Positions 1 through 8,405 of a stretch of DNA of 64,000 nt are shown here, piece after piece. How positions within the stretch are numbered: position 1 is the first letter of the stretch; the number at the start of each line of letters is the position of its first letter. Under the pieces are notes generated by a model. The model made no database searches. It had not been told where the DNA came from and saw only the letters and a list, made by a program, of their open reading frames with translations. The stretch is from JBNPEO01 sp050490315 (GTDB lineage Bacteria; Actinomycetota; Actinomycetes; Actinomycetales; Micrococcaceae), in the NCBI RefSeq assembly GCF_050490315.1, contig NZ_JBNPEO010000001.1, positions 372,001-436,000 on the forward strand, read 5' to 3'. The position numbers and the translations under genes were made by a program.

Positions 1-1
1 A

Positions 2-364
2 CTGGACGAACTATTAGCCCGCTTGCGTGCTGCGGCACGCCGTTCGGAAGCGGAACCGGGTGTTCCTTCGGTGACTACCGCCGAGTTTGTGGTGGACCTG
101 GCCGCTCGCAAAGTTACCAAGGGTGATGAACCTGTTCGCCTGACGCCCACCGAGTGGAGCATCCTAGAAATTCTGGTGAGGAATCAAAGCAAGCTTGTGA
201 CTCAGCAGCAGCTCTTGGTCCAAGTGTGGGGGCAGGCCTACGCGAAGGAAACACAATACTTACGTGTATATATGGCTCAATTGCGTCGCAAACTCGAAGC
301 TGACCCGTCCGCGCCCCGGCACCTTCATACCGAGGCGGGTATGGGCTACCGTTTTGATCCCTAA
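2..364 (+). CDS. kdpE: KdpE-like response regulator, C-terminal part (5' partial)
   Basis: Only the last 120 codons are inside the window; the receiver domain lies off the left edge. What remains is a winged-helix DNA-binding domain of the OmpR/PhoB class, with the recognition-helix stretch YLRVYMAQLRRKLE and the closing GMGYRFDP. Both are close to what I know of KdpE, the regulator that works with the KdpD sensor kinase to switch on the KdpFABC high-affinity potassium pump. The kdp structural genes are not visible and would be expected to the left. It ends in TAA, 28 bases before the next gene. Another OmpR-family paralogue is possible, but the phrasing of the C-terminal domain favours KdpE. 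Confidence 0.8.
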   Translation: MDELLARLRAAARRSEAEPGVPSVTTAEFVVDLAARKVTKGDEPVRLTPTEWSILEILVRNQSKLVTQQQLLVQVWGQAYAKETQYLRVYMAQLRRKLEADPSAPRHLHTEAGMGYRFDP

Positions 365-392
365 ATTCTCGCTACAGCCGTAAGCTTTGCGT

Positions 393-1043
393 ATGAAAAC
401 TGCCACCCTTCTTGCAGTCTGCCGGGTCCAGCAATTGCGCCAGGATCCGGGAAACGTAGGAATCACAGCCATCGACAAACACCCCGTTGAGGGACCGGTT
501 AAAGTCAATCGGCTGGGCATCTATGCGGATATTCAGGCAGACCGTCAGCACCACGGTGGCCCGGACCAGGCCCTCTATGCCTATTCACAAGCGGAAGCGG
601 AAGAGTGGGAGCGCAGGCTGGGCAGGGAGCTTCCGGCGGGGATTTTTGGCGAGAACTTGCGGGTGGACGGAATTGAAACCACCGGAGCCGTGATCGGGGA
701 GCGTTGGCGGATTGGCCCGGATGTAGAAGTGGAAGTCACCGGCCCGCGAACACCGTGCGCCACCTTTCAGCGCTGGCTGGACGAGCCGCATTGGGTCAAG
801 CGTTTTACCGAGGCGGGTTTAGTAGGCTGCTATCTTCGTGTGCTCAAAACCGGTCAAATCACCGCTGGGGACCAAATCCACCAGCTTTTTGTCCCCAGCC
901 ACGGGGTAACCATTGGCAAATGGTTCAGCTCTCCGGACTTGAATGACGTTGAAGCACTCCGGGACGCTGCCGCTGACGGTGAGCTGGTACTCCACGAGGA
1001 TCTTCCGGGAAAATTCGAAAAGCTCGAGCAGCGCCTCACCTAG
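393..1043 (+). CDS. MOSC domain protein (YiiM-like)
   Basis: A 216-residue protein of the MOSC family, a beta-barrel domain related to the C-terminus of molybdenum cofactor sulfurases. The conserved cysteine sits in the run PRTPCATF, followed by the YiiM-like segment around QRWLDEPHWVKRF and GCYLRVLKTG. The family includes enzymes that reduce N-hydroxylated compounds through a Mo cofactor, but the substrate here cannot be read from sequence. The frame also opens at a TTG two codons earlier (387); I chose the ATG at 393. It follows the kdpE-like gene by 28 bases in the same direction, so co-transcription is possible without implying a shared role. Confidence 0.85.
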   Translation: MKTATLLAVCRVQQLRQDPGNVGITAIDKHPVEGPVKVNRLGIYADIQADRQHHGGPDQALYAYSQAEAEEWERRLGRELPAGIFGENLRVDGIETTGAVIGERWRIGPDVEVEVTGPRTPCATFQRWLDEPHWVKRFTEAGLVGCYLRVLKTGQITAGDQIHQLFVPSHGVTIGKWFSSPDLNDVEALRDAAADGELVLHEDLPGKFEKLEQRLT

Positions 1044-1087
1044 GTGAGGGTGTGCGCAAGCTCACCGACCGTCGTCGAAAATTAAGT

Positions 1088-1426
1088 TCCGGTCAAGGCG
1101 GCGGATGCATTATGATTGAAGCATCCCCCACTTCCGGTATTCCCTTTATTCTGCCCAATGTTTGAGGCAGGACTGGTACGAGTTGGGGCCCGCAATTTGT
1201 GTGCGGGCGTTTCATTTGGGAAGAGCCGGCCAGGAATCAAAGTCCTGGAAGAAAACGCTGTACAGACTGCTGGGATAGCAGCCGTACGATGCAGCGAGAA
1301 GCCTTGCCATGGGATTGGAATAGCGCCGGGTTTCACTATGCCGAGTCAGACGACTTTGGCTTTTGTAATGCGGCTCAGCTCTTGCCTGAGTAGCGCCGCC
1401 TGGCCTACGAATGAGGACTATTCCCC
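1088..1426 (+). promoter_or_regulatory. long structured leader of the DEAD-box helicase gene
   Basis: The 383-base gap before the helicase gene holds no convincing gene. A possible -10 TATGAT lies at 1111-1116 with only a weak -35 before it, which would give a leader of about 300 bases. Three short perfect hairpins follow each other: GCCCGCA/TGCGGGC (1188-1194 with 1202-1208), CCAGGA/TCCTGG (1230-1235 with 1243-1248) and CTGCT/AGCAG (1267-1271 with 1277-1281). Long leaders on cold-shock helicase genes are known to control expression; that this one does so is inference. Confidence 0.4.
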
Positions 1427-3568
1427 ATGCCCCAAAACTTTACTGAAACCACCGAATCCAACGAATCCGTTGAAGCTGTAGAAACCGTCGATGCGACTGT
1501 GACCAGCGAAAACACCAACACTGATGCTGCAGAAGCAGCTGTTGAAGCTCCCGCGGAAGAAGCATTCGTTAAGGAAGCTCCAAAGGAAGCCGCAGCGCCT
1601 GCTGTTGAGCTCGAAGAAGAAGGCGTGAAGTTCGCCGACCTGGGCATCGACGGCCGCGTTCTTGCCGCTTTGCAAGATGTTGGATACGAGAAGCCTTCAC
1701 CCATTCAGGCAGCCACCATTCCGTTGCTGCTCGAAGGCCGCGACGTTGTTGGTTTGGCTCAGACCGGTACCGGTAAGACTGCAGCTTTCGCGGTACCGGC
1801 ACTGTCCCGCTTGGCTGAACTTCACGACCTCAACGGTCCCTCCCGCAAGACCCAGGCACTGGTTCTAGCGCCTACCCGTGAGCTTGCACTCCAGGTAGCC
1901 GAGGCGTTCACCTCCTACGCCAAGCACATCGATGACTTCACTGTTCTTCCGGTTTACGGTGGTTCCGCATACGGACCTCAGCTCGCTGGTTTGCGCCGCG
2001 GTGCTCAGGTTGTTGTTGGTACCCCGGGCCGCGTCATTGACCACATCTCCAAGGGTTCTTTGGACCTTTCCGAACTCCAGTACTTGGTATTGGATGAGGC
2101 TGACGAGATGCTCCGTATGGGCTTCGCTGAAGACGTTGAGCAGATCTTCCAGCAGACCCCCTCTGACCGTCAGGTTGCGTTGTTCTCTGCAACCATGCCG
2201 GGCCAGATCCGCCGGATGTCCAAGCAGTACTTGAACAACCCCGCGGAGATCTCGGTCAAGTCCAAGACCACCACCGGTGCCAACACACGCCAGCGGTACT
2301 TGCAGGTTATGGGCCCGCACAAGCTGGACGCGCTGACCCGCATCCTCGAGGTTGAAGAGTTCGACGGCGTTATCGCCTTCGTGCGTACCAAGATGGCTAC
2401 CGAGGACTTGGCTGACAAGCTCAAGTCACGCGGTTTCCAGGCAGCAGCGATCAACGGTGACATCCCGCAGCAGCAGCGCGAGCGCACTGTTGACGCGCTC
2501 AAGGAAGGTCGCATCGACATCCTCGTTGCTACCGACGTCGCAGCTCGTGGTCTTGACGTTGAGCGCATCAGTCACGTCATCAACTACGACATTCCTCACG
2601 ACACCGAGTCCTACGTGCACCGCATTGGCCGTACGGGCCGCGCTGGCCGTTCCGGTGACGCGATCCTGTTTATGACTCCTCGTGAGAAGTACTTGCTCCG
2701 CTCCATCGAGAAGGCCACCCGTCAGCCCGTTGAGCAGATGCACTTGCCCACCGCCGAGACTGTGAACACCTTGCGTTTGGGTAAGTTCGCGGAGCGCATC
2801 ACCGAGACGCTTGAATCTCAAGATGTTTCGATGTTCCGCGATCTCATCTCCTCTTACGAAGAAGAGCACGGCGTACCTGCTGCCGAGATCGCCGCAGCAT
2901 TGGCTGTAATGGCTCAGGGCGGTCAGCCGCTTTTGGTCAAGGATCTCCCGGCGGCACCGGAATTCCAGAAGCGCGAGCGCTCCAAGGACGGTTTCGGCTC
3001 ACGCGGCCCGACCCGCACCTTGACCGAGGGCAATGCCACCTACCGCATCGCCGTTGGCCGTCGCCAGCGTGTGATGCCGGGCTCGATCGTTGGCGCCATT
3101 GCCAATGAAGGTGGCCTTTCTTCCGCTCAGATCGGTGGCATTGACATCCGCGCTGACCACACTCTGGTAGAACTGCCGGCTGACCTGAGCCAAGAGCAGT
3201 TGCGCGCACTGTCCCGCACCCGTATTGGTGGCGAGCTGATTCACCTCGAACTGGACAATGGACGCAAGCCTTCCGGCGAGCGTGCAGCGTACCAGGGCGG
3301 CCGCGATAACCGCGGTGGTGGAAACTTCAAGGGCAACGGCGGCTTCAAAAAGGACTTCCGCAAAAACGATGGCGAGCGTAGCTCTGCCGATCGTGGCGGC
3401 CGCTCCTACAGCGATCGTTCCGAGCGTAGCGCCGGTGGCTATGGCGACCGCGAAAACCGTGGCGGCGAGCGCGGCGGTTACAGCGGTGGCGACCGTGGTG
3501 GTTACGGCGGAGCCCGCAAGCCCCGTCAAGAAGGTCAGGGCGGTTTCGCTGGCCGCAAGAAGTGGTAA
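1427..3568 (+). CDS. deaD: DEAD-box ATP-dependent RNA helicase (DeaD/CsdA-like)
   Basis: A 713-residue RNA helicase that unwinds structured RNA with ATP, typically acting in ribosome assembly and RNA decay in the cold. Order: an acidic low-complexity tail (about 1-65), the Q motif region around residue 90, Walker A AQTGTGKT, motif Ia PTRELA, motif II DEAD, motif III SAT, and motif VI HRIGRTGRAGR, then a DbpA-type RNA-binding domain (roughly 535-610) and an RGG/GGY-rich tail (about 625-713). The acidic N-terminus plus the arginine-glycine tail is typical of actinobacterial DeaD. It starts at ATG 1427 and stands alone, with a long leader before it and a strong terminator after it, so it looks like a single-gene unit. 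Confidence 0.95.
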   Translation: MPQNFTETTESNESVEAVETVDATVTSENTNTDAAEAAVEAPAEEAFVKEAPKEAAAPAVELEEEGVKFADLGIDGRVLAALQDVGYEKPSPIQAATIPLLLEGRDVVGLAQTGTGKTAAFAVPALSRLAELHDLNGPSRKTQALVLAPTRELALQVAEAFTSYAKHIDDFTVLPVYGGSAYGPQLAGLRRGAQVVVGTPGRVIDHISKGSLDLSELQYLVLDEADEMLRMGFAEDVEQIFQQTPSDRQVALFSATMPGQIRRMSKQYLNNPAEISVKSKTTTGANTRQRYLQVMGPHKLDALTRILEVEEFDGVIAFVRTKMATEDLADKLKSRGFQAAAINGDIPQQQRERTVDALKEGRIDILVATDVAARGLDVERISHVINYDIPHDTESYVHRIGRTGRAGRSGDAILFMTPREKYLLRSIEKATRQPVEQMHLPTAETVNTLRLGKFAERITETLESQDVSMFRDLISSYEEEHGVPAAEIAAALAVMAQGGQPLLVKDLPAAPEFQKRERSKDGFGSRGPTRTLTEGNATYRIAVGRRQRVMPGSIVGAIANEGGLSSAQIGGIDIRADHTLVELPADLSQEQLRALSRTRIGGELIHLELDNGRKPSGERAAYQGGRDNRGGGNFKGNGGFKKDFRKNDGERSSADRGGRSYSDRSERSAGGYGDRENRGGERGGYSGGDRGGYGGARKPRQEGQGGFAGRKKW

Positions 3569-3610
3569 TTCTTGATTCTTTCTAAGCTGAATTAGCTTCG
3601 AGTCCCAAAA

Positions 3611-3648
3611 GCGGGAGTGCACCTTTGACAGTGCACTCCCGCTTTTTT
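3611..3648 (+). terminator. intrinsic terminator of the helicase gene
   Basis: A perfect 12-bp stem, GCGGGAGTGCAC (3611-3622) with GTGCACTCCCGC (3631-3642), an 8-base loop, then six T (3643-3648). It lies 42 bases past the helicase stop codon. Confidence 0.93.
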
Positions 3649-3757
3649 GTGCCCTTGTTTTTGCGCCGGTTTGTGCCCCGGAATGGGTAGAAAATGTCTC
3701 CGGAATGCTTCTGATGTGATCTGCGCGATATTCAGGGCCAAATGGGCACTTCTCGAT

Positions 3758-3786
3758 TTGTTGCACTGCCAAACATCCGGTAAAGT
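3758..3786 (+). promoter_or_regulatory. promoter of the tRNA-Thr/tRNA-Met unit
   Basis: TTGTTG (3758-3763) and TAAAGT (3781-3786) are separated by 17 bases, and the expected transcription start near 3793 is about 5 bases before the tRNA-Thr gene. Spacing and position fit a housekeeping sigma promoter. Confidence 0.6.
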
Positions 3787-3797
3787 ATTTACTCGTT

Positions 3798-3869
3798 GCC
3801 CCCCTAGCTCAGTGGTAGAGCGCGTTCTTGGTAAGAACGAGGTCACCGGATCGATTCCGGTGGGGGGCT
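3798..3869 (+). tRNA. tRNA-Thr (anticodon GGT)
   Basis: A full cloverleaf folds: acceptor GCCCCCC/GGGGGGC, D arm GCTC/GAGC, anticodon stem CGTTC/GAACG around loop TTGGTAA, variable AGGTC, T stem ACCGG/CCGGT, discriminator T. The anticodon GGT reads threonine codons ACC and ACU. No CCA is encoded. The T loop reads ATCGATT, so position 54 is A instead of the usual T. Confidence 0.95.
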
Positions 3870-3871
3870 CT

Positions 3872-3929
3872 GAATGAGGGCCTGTGTCAAGGCGGTTTTT
3901 GACCGGCTTGACACAGGCTTTCCTCATTC
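3872..3929 (+). repeat. long near-perfect hairpin between two tRNA genes
   Basis: The spacer between tRNA-Thr and tRNA-Met is almost wholly one inverted repeat: GAATGAGG (3872-3879) with CCTCATTC (3922-3929), CCTGTGTCAAG (3881-3891) with CTTGACACAGG (3907-3917), and CGGT/ACCG at the tip, loop TTTTG. That is 23 pairs broken only by small bulges. There is no trailing T run, so it is not an ordinary terminator. It could guide tRNA precursor processing or be a small mobile repeat; I cannot tell which. Confidence 0.7.
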
Positions 3930-3931
3930 GT

Positions 3932-4005
3932 GGCGGCGTAGCTCAGTTGGTTAGAGCGCACGACTCATAATCGTGAGGTCGGGAGATCGAGCCTCCCCGC
4001 CGCTA
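3932..4005 (+). tRNA. tRNA-Met (anticodon CAT)
   Basis: Acceptor GGCGGCG pairs with CGCCGCT (one G-T at the end), D arm GCTC/GAGC, anticodon stem CACGA/TCGTG around CTCATAA, variable AGGTC, T stem GGGAG/CTCCC, discriminator A. The body looks like an elongator methionine tRNA; a lysidine-modified isoleucine tRNA also has CAT and cannot be wholly excluded. As in the preceding tRNA-Thr, the T loop starts with A (ATCGAGC). Confidence 0.92.
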
Positions 4006-4013
4006 CAGGCAAA

Positions 4014-4048
4014 ATCCCCGGGACCCTAGTGGTTCCGGGGATTTTTTC
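4014..4048 (+). terminator. intrinsic terminator after tRNA-Met
   Basis: A 12-bp stem with one G-T pair, ATCCCCGGGACC (4014-4025) with GGTTCCGGGGAT (4031-4042), loop CTAGT, followed by T residues. It closes the two-tRNA transcript. Confidence 0.9.
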
Positions 4049-4100
4049 GTTTCTTCACCACCCGTCGTCGTCCTGCGCTTGTGCCAGGGTTTGCCGCGCG

Positions 4101-4105
4101 GTCCT
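4101..4105. repeat. target-site duplication, left copy
   Basis: GTCCT directly abuts the left inverted repeat and recurs as GTCCT at 12771-12775. Five bases is the usual duplication made by Tn3-family transposases. Confidence 0.85.
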
Positions 4106-4144
4106 CGGCCTTGGGGAACAGCGGTACAGCGGTTGGCGCTAAGC
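4106..4144 (+). repeat. left terminal inverted repeat of the Tn3-family element
   Basis: The first 39 bases, beginning CGGCCTTGGGGAACAGCGG and ending GGCGCTAAGC, match the reverse complement of 12732-12770 with two mismatches. The GGGG core seen near the ends of Tn3-family repeats is at 4113-4116. Confidence 0.92.
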
Positions 4145-4238
4145 ACTTGATCATGATCGGCTAACGCAGGCGATCTAGGTTGCGCGGCGTTTCGTCGGAA
4201 GGATCTCGATCACTGGTGGGGCGGCTATTGTCAGTCTC

Positions 4239-7200
4239 ATGCCCGTGGAATTTCTGACTGATGAACAGGCCGAGGCCTATGGAAGGTTCTCCGAGGAACC
4301 GACGCGGCCCGAGTTGGAGCGCTTCTTCTTTCTCGACGACGAGGACCGGAACCTGATCGCGAAGCGACGAGGTGACCACAATCGCCTTGGTTTTGCCCTG
4401 CAGATGTGCACGGTCCGGTACATCGGGCTGTTCTTGGAGGATCCCTTGGCTGTGCCGTGGCTGGTCGTTGAGCATCTGGCGGAGCAGCTGGAGATTGAAG
4501 ATCCCTCCTGTCTCAAGGAGTACACCGAGCGTCTGAAGACTGCGTATGAGCACGCGTGGGAGATCCGCGATACATACGGCTACCACCAGTACGAGGACCC
4601 CACCCATGGACGGAGGTTCAGGGCGTTCCTGCACGGGCGGGCTTGGACGCATGCCGAGGGACCTGTCATGTTGTTCAACCACGCGGCGGGTTGGCTGCGT
4701 CGGCACCGGGTGCTGCTACCCGGGGTGAACGTGCTGGCCCGGCAGGTTGCCGAGGTCCGCACCATCGCCGAGAAGCGGCTGCACGTCACGGTTGCCAAGG
4801 CCGCCCTGCGGGCGGATCCGGCGCTGCCCGGGGACTTGGTTGCCACGCTGAAAACGAGGGAGGGCACCCGGTACTCGGAACTAGAGCGGATGCGGCGACC
4901 GCCAACGCGGACCACCGGCACCGCGATGAAGGGTGCGTTGCAGCGGGTTGAGGACATAGCCGCCTTCGGGCTGGTCCAGCTGAAGCTGGATCAGATACCG
5001 CCGAACCGGCTCTCCATGCTGGCCCGGTACGGGCTGGGCACCAAGGCCCCGAAGTTGGATCGGACCGCGGAACCTAAGCGCACGGCGGTACTCACCGCGG
5101 TGATGCGCCATCTGGAGGCCAAGGCGATCGATGATGCCCTGGACCTGTTCGAGATCCTGATGGCGACCAGGCTGATCGGCGGCGCGAAGCGCGCCACGGA
5201 TAAGCAGCGCCTGTCCAACCTGCCGCAGCTGGAGAAGGCGTCCCGGATCGTGGCAAGGGCGGCGAAGGTGTTCATCGAGAAGCTGGAGTCCATCGAGGAG
5301 GCCGGTGTTGAAGTGGATGTGGCCGCACTGTGGCGGGCCTTGGAGGAGGTCGCACCCCGGTCGGTGATGTCGGGCGCGGCCGTCACAGTAGTGACGTTGG
5401 TATCCCAGGACGGCGATTCGGCACAGAGCGCACTGCGCGAGGCATTGGCGCTGCGCTACAACACCGTCAAACCGTTCCTGTCTCTGTTGGGTGAGACCTC
5501 GGCCCTGGAAGCCGCGACCGGCGGTAAGCGGATCCTGGCCGGGGTGAAGAAGCTGCCGGCACTCTCGCGTCGGAAGGTCGGCGAGAAGCCGCTGCTGCCC
5601 CGGGAGATCGACGACAAGCTCGTGCCGCCACACTGGCACAAGGCGGTGTATGCGAACGCCGAGCTGCCGGAGGGAACGGTGGACCGCGACGCGTACGTGG
5701 TGTGTGTCCTGGAACAGCTCTTCCGTGCCCTGAAGCGTCGGGACATCTTCGCCTCGCCCTCGCACCGCTGGTCGGACCCACGCGCCCGCCTGCTCATGGG
5801 CACAGGTTGGGAGGCGGTCCGCGAGGACATCCTGGCCGGCCTGAGCCTGGAGGAGGATGCCGAGCAGCACCTGGGGGAACTGGTCGAGGTACTGGATGCC
5901 ACCTGGAGGCAGATGGCCGAGCGCCTCGAAGAAGCCGGTGATGACGCGAAGATCAGCATCGAGGTGCAGCCAAGCGGACGGGCGAGACTGAATGTGGAGA
6001 AGCTTCATGCGCTCGGGGAGCCGAAGTCGTTGGCCTGGCTGCGCGGACGGGTGGAGAAGATGCTCCCGAAAATCGACCTGCCGGACCTGCTCTTCGAGGT
6101 GAACTCCTGGACCGGGTTCCTGGACGCCTTCGTGCACCTGGGCGATGGCAGGACCCGCATGAAAGACCTGAGTACCTCGCTCGTCGCGCTGCTTGTCTCG
6201 GAAGCCTGCAACATCGGCATGACCCCGGTAATCAACCCTAGCAATGAGGCACTCACCCGCTCCCGGCTGGTCCACGTTGATCAGTACTACCTGCGCACCA
6301 CCACCATCGCCGCGGCGAACGCCGCACTGATCGAGGCCCAGGCGAAGGTGCCCATCGTGCAGTTCTGGGGCAAGGGACTGCTCGCCTCCGTCGACGGCCT
6401 GCGCTTCGTCGTTCCCGTGCGTACCATCAACGCCGCGCCCTCCCCGAAGTACTTCGCGAAGCAGAGGGGTATCACCTGGCTGAACGCGATCAATGACCAA
6501 GTGGCTGGCATCGGGCAGATGGTGGTGCCAGGCACCCCGCGTGACTCCCTGTTCATCCTGGACGCCTTGTTGAACCTGGACGGCGGGGTGAAGCCCGAGA
6601 GGGTCGCCACCGACAACGCCTCCTACTCGGACATGGTCTTCGGGATTTTCAAGATGCTGGGCTACCGCTTCTCCCCGCGTTTCAAGGACCTCGAAGACCA
6701 GCGGTTCTGGAAGGCCCAGATGCCCGGCACCGAGCCGTCAGTGGGGCACGGAGCGCTGGAGGCACTGTCCCGCAACAACAAAGTGAACGTGAACAAGGTG
6801 CTCACAGCCTGGCCGGACATGCTGCGGGTCGCCGGTTCGCTGGTCACCAACCGGGTGCGCGCCTATGACCTGCTGCGGATGTTCGGTCACGAAGGCCGCC
6901 CCACACCGCTTGGTCAGGCGTTTGCCGAGTACGGGCGGATCGCCAAGACCCTGCACCTGCTGGCCGTCGTTGACCCAGTGGATGACTCCTATCGGCGACA
7001 AATGCACAAGCAGCTCACCGTGCAGGAGTCACGTCACAAGTTGGCCCGAGAGATCTGCCACGGCAAAAAGGGCACCATTCATCAGGCGTACCGTGACGGG
7101 ATGGAGGACCAGCTCGGCTCGCTCGGCCTGGTCCTGAATGCCGTCGTGCTCTGGACGACCCGCTACATCGGCGCTGCAGTCGCCCAGCTTCGCACCGAGG

Positions 7201-7376
7201 GCCACGAGATCCGCGACGAAGACGTGGCCCGGCTCTCCCCGCTCAAACACAAGAACCTCAACCTGCTCGGCCGCTACAGCTTCACCGCCACCCAACCGGC
7301 GGGCGGAACCTTGCGCCCGCTGCGTGATCCGGACACGGCCAAACTCGACGACGACGACACCGGCTCCGAGGACTGA
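4239..7376 (+). CDS. tnpA: Tn3-family transposase
   Basis: A 1,045-residue transposase, the normal size for the Tn3 family, which moves its element by replicative cointegrate formation. The N-terminal half is the DUF4158-type DNA-binding region (starting PVEFLTDEQAEAYGRF); the C-terminal half is the Tn3 DDE domain. The probable catalytic residues are D719 (in SVDGLRF), D792 (in ATDNASYSD) and E956 (in GMEDQLGSLG). The ATG at 4239 lies 95 bases inside the left inverted repeat. The gene is intact, with no frameshift or early stop. Its DNA looks more GC-rich than the cargo operon that follows, which suggests the cargo had a separate origin. Confidence 0.97.
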   Translation: MPVEFLTDEQAEAYGRFSEEPTRPELERFFFLDDEDRNLIAKRRGDHNRLGFALQMCTVRYIGLFLEDPLAVPWLVVEHLAEQLEIEDPSCLKEYTERLKTAYEHAWEIRDTYGYHQYEDPTHGRRFRAFLHGRAWTHAEGPVMLFNHAAGWLRRHRVLLPGVNVLARQVAEVRTIAEKRLHVTVAKAALRADPALPGDLVATLKTREGTRYSELERMRRPPTRTTGTAMKGALQRVEDIAAFGLVQLKLDQIPPNRLSMLARYGLGTKAPKLDRTAEPKRTAVLTAVMRHLEAKAIDDALDLFEILMATRLIGGAKRATDKQRLSNLPQLEKASRIVARAAKVFIEKLESIEEAGVEVDVAALWRALEEVAPRSVMSGAAVTVVTLVSQDGDSAQSALREALALRYNTVKPFLSLLGETSALEAATGGKRILAGVKKLPALSRRKVGEKPLLPREIDDKLVPPHWHKAVYANAELPEGTVDRDAYVVCVLEQLFRALKRRDIFASPSHRWSDPRARLLMGTGWEAVREDILAGLSLEEDAEQHLGELVEVLDATWRQMAERLEEAGDDAKISIEVQPSGRARLNVEKLHALGEPKSLAWLRGRVEKMLPKIDLPDLLFEVNSWTGFLDAFVHLGDGRTRMKDLSTSLVALLVSEACNIGMTPVINPSNEALTRSRLVHVDQYYLRTTTIAAANAALIEAQAKVPIVQFWGKGLLASVDGLRFVVPVRTINAAPSPKYFAKQRGITWLNAINDQVAGIGQMVVPGTPRDSLFILDALLNLDGGVKPERVATDNASYSDMVFGIFKMLGYRFSPRFKDLEDQRFWKAQMPGTEPSVGHGALEALSRNNKVNVNKVLTAWPDMLRVAGSLVTNRVRAYDLLRMFGHEGRPTPLGQAFAEYGRIAKTLHLLAVVDPVDDSYRRQMHKQLTVQESRHKLAREICHGKKGTIHQAYRDGMEDQLGSLGLVLNAVVLWTTRYIGAAVAQLRTEGHEIRDEDVARLSPLKHKNLNLLGRYSFTATQPAGGTLRPLRDPDTAKLDDDDTGSED

Positions 7377-7665
7377 GAGCTGTCACAGGTCGAATGGGGT
7401 GGTAATCAGTATGGACTTCGCTGCTCTTTAGCAGTTTGCTATGGTCGATCTTTGTTGTATCCGTTACCTCTGGGTGATGTCTGTCGCGACAATGATGTTC
7501 TCCAGGATCGCGACCATGTTGCAGGCTCTTGAACGACCGTCAATGGCGACCATTATCCGAGCGGGGCCTGACAACGCGCCGGTGCTCTCGCTTGGTATGG
7601 CCGGCTGGTATTACTCAGACCGTTACCTGAAGGAATCCCGTGGCTTCACAACGATTGCCTTGTTG
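7377..7665. other. gap between transposase and cargo operon
   Basis: About 290 bases between the convergent ends of the transposase gene and the exporter permease gene. I see no gene with a ribosome binding site, no clear terminator hairpin with a T run and no repeat. Confidence 0.5.
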
Positions 7666-8403
7666 TTAGCGTTCTCGCGAGACTCTTTCCGCGCTTGCCA
7701 GCATGAACCCGCCGACAATGAGTCCTGCTACTGCCCAACCCGCGGCCCATCCAATGTTGGTAAGGTCGGGATTTCGGAGCCATTGCACTTGGTACGTTAA
7801 AGGATTTACTGATGAAATAGCTCGAAGGTAGCTTGGCGCCCCATCTAGAGGATAGAAAAGCGGTGCTGAAAGAATGACCGGCAGGGAGGTGAGTACGACG
7901 ATCATGTCTCGGACAGAGTACGACTGGATTCTGGCCCCGATAGCCGCACCGCAGCCGTTCCAGCCAAGCACGATTAGCATCCCTACAAGGCCTTGGAGAG
8001 CCAGCTGGTCTAGACTGATCTGCCACCCAAAAGCGAGCAGAGAGACCCCCCATAGGAGGAGGAACTGCACGATGAAGACGGCCATCGAGAACAAGACAAC
8101 GCTAAAGAGGTATCCAGCTGTCGATCCCCCCTGGAGTGTGTAAATAGCAAAGACGCCCCATTTCCTGTCGTTGGCGACGTCGCTGACGGTGGAGGTTGCA
8201 GACCGAAAGGCGAGGAAGCAAATCATGCCCGATAGGGCGAATTGCACGTAGTTGATTCCCGTGGAGGACTGCATCACGCTGTTGAGGCCAGCGATGAGGA
8301 AAGCGAAGTAGGCGATAGGTTCTATGAATCTCCCCAAGTATGAGGAGCGCCAATTCCACATGGAGTATGCGTGGTACTTGAATAGTCTTAGCGGTCGGGG
8401 CAT
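7666..8403 (-). CDS. ABC-2 type transporter permease of the cargo operon
   Basis: A 245-residue membrane protein with about six hydrophobic segments arranged as in ABC-2 exporters (for example around PIAYFAFLIAGL, GMICFLAF, VFIVQFLLLWGVSLLAF and AAGWAVAGLIVGGFM). It should pair with the ATPase encoded just upstream to export a product or give self-immunity. I start it at ATG 8403, two bases after the ATPase stop, because AGGAG lies a suitable distance before it inside the ATPase gene; an open frame extends 13 codons further. It is the last gene of the leftward operon. The substrate is inferred from context only: most simply the modified peptide made by the same operon. Confidence 0.85.
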   Translation of the reverse strand: MPRPLRLFKYHAYSMWNWRSSYLGRFIEPIAYFAFLIAGLNSVMQSSTGINYVQFALSGMICFLAFRSATSTVSDVANDRKWGVFAIYTLQGGSTAGYLFSVVLFSMAVFIVQFLLLWGVSLLAFGWQISLDQLALQGLVGMLIVLGWNGCGAAIGARIQSYSVRDMIVVLTSLPVILSAPLFYPLDGAPSYLRAISSVNPLTYQVQWLRNPDLTNIGWAAGWAVAGLIVGGFMLASAERVSRER

Positions 8404-8405
8404 GT

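Noticed and set aside
1100..1170. 6C-type actinobacterial small RNA upstream of the helicase
   Set aside because: There is one CCCCC run, but the paired hairpins with C-rich loops that define that RNA are not present.
2999..3772. 257-codon leftward frame over the end of the helicase gene
   Set aside because: Antisense shadow of the glycine/arginine-rich tail; it crosses the helicase terminator and has no motif.
4881..6500. 539-codon leftward frame inside the transposase gene
   Set aside because: Composition shadow of a GC-rich coding strand; the product is rich in Arg, Gly and Gln with no domain, and the sense strand is a certain transposase.
7441..7800. Rightward 119-codon open frame after the transposase
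   Set aside because: It overlaps the exporter permease antisense for 135 bases, has no ribosome binding site and its product shows no ordered features.
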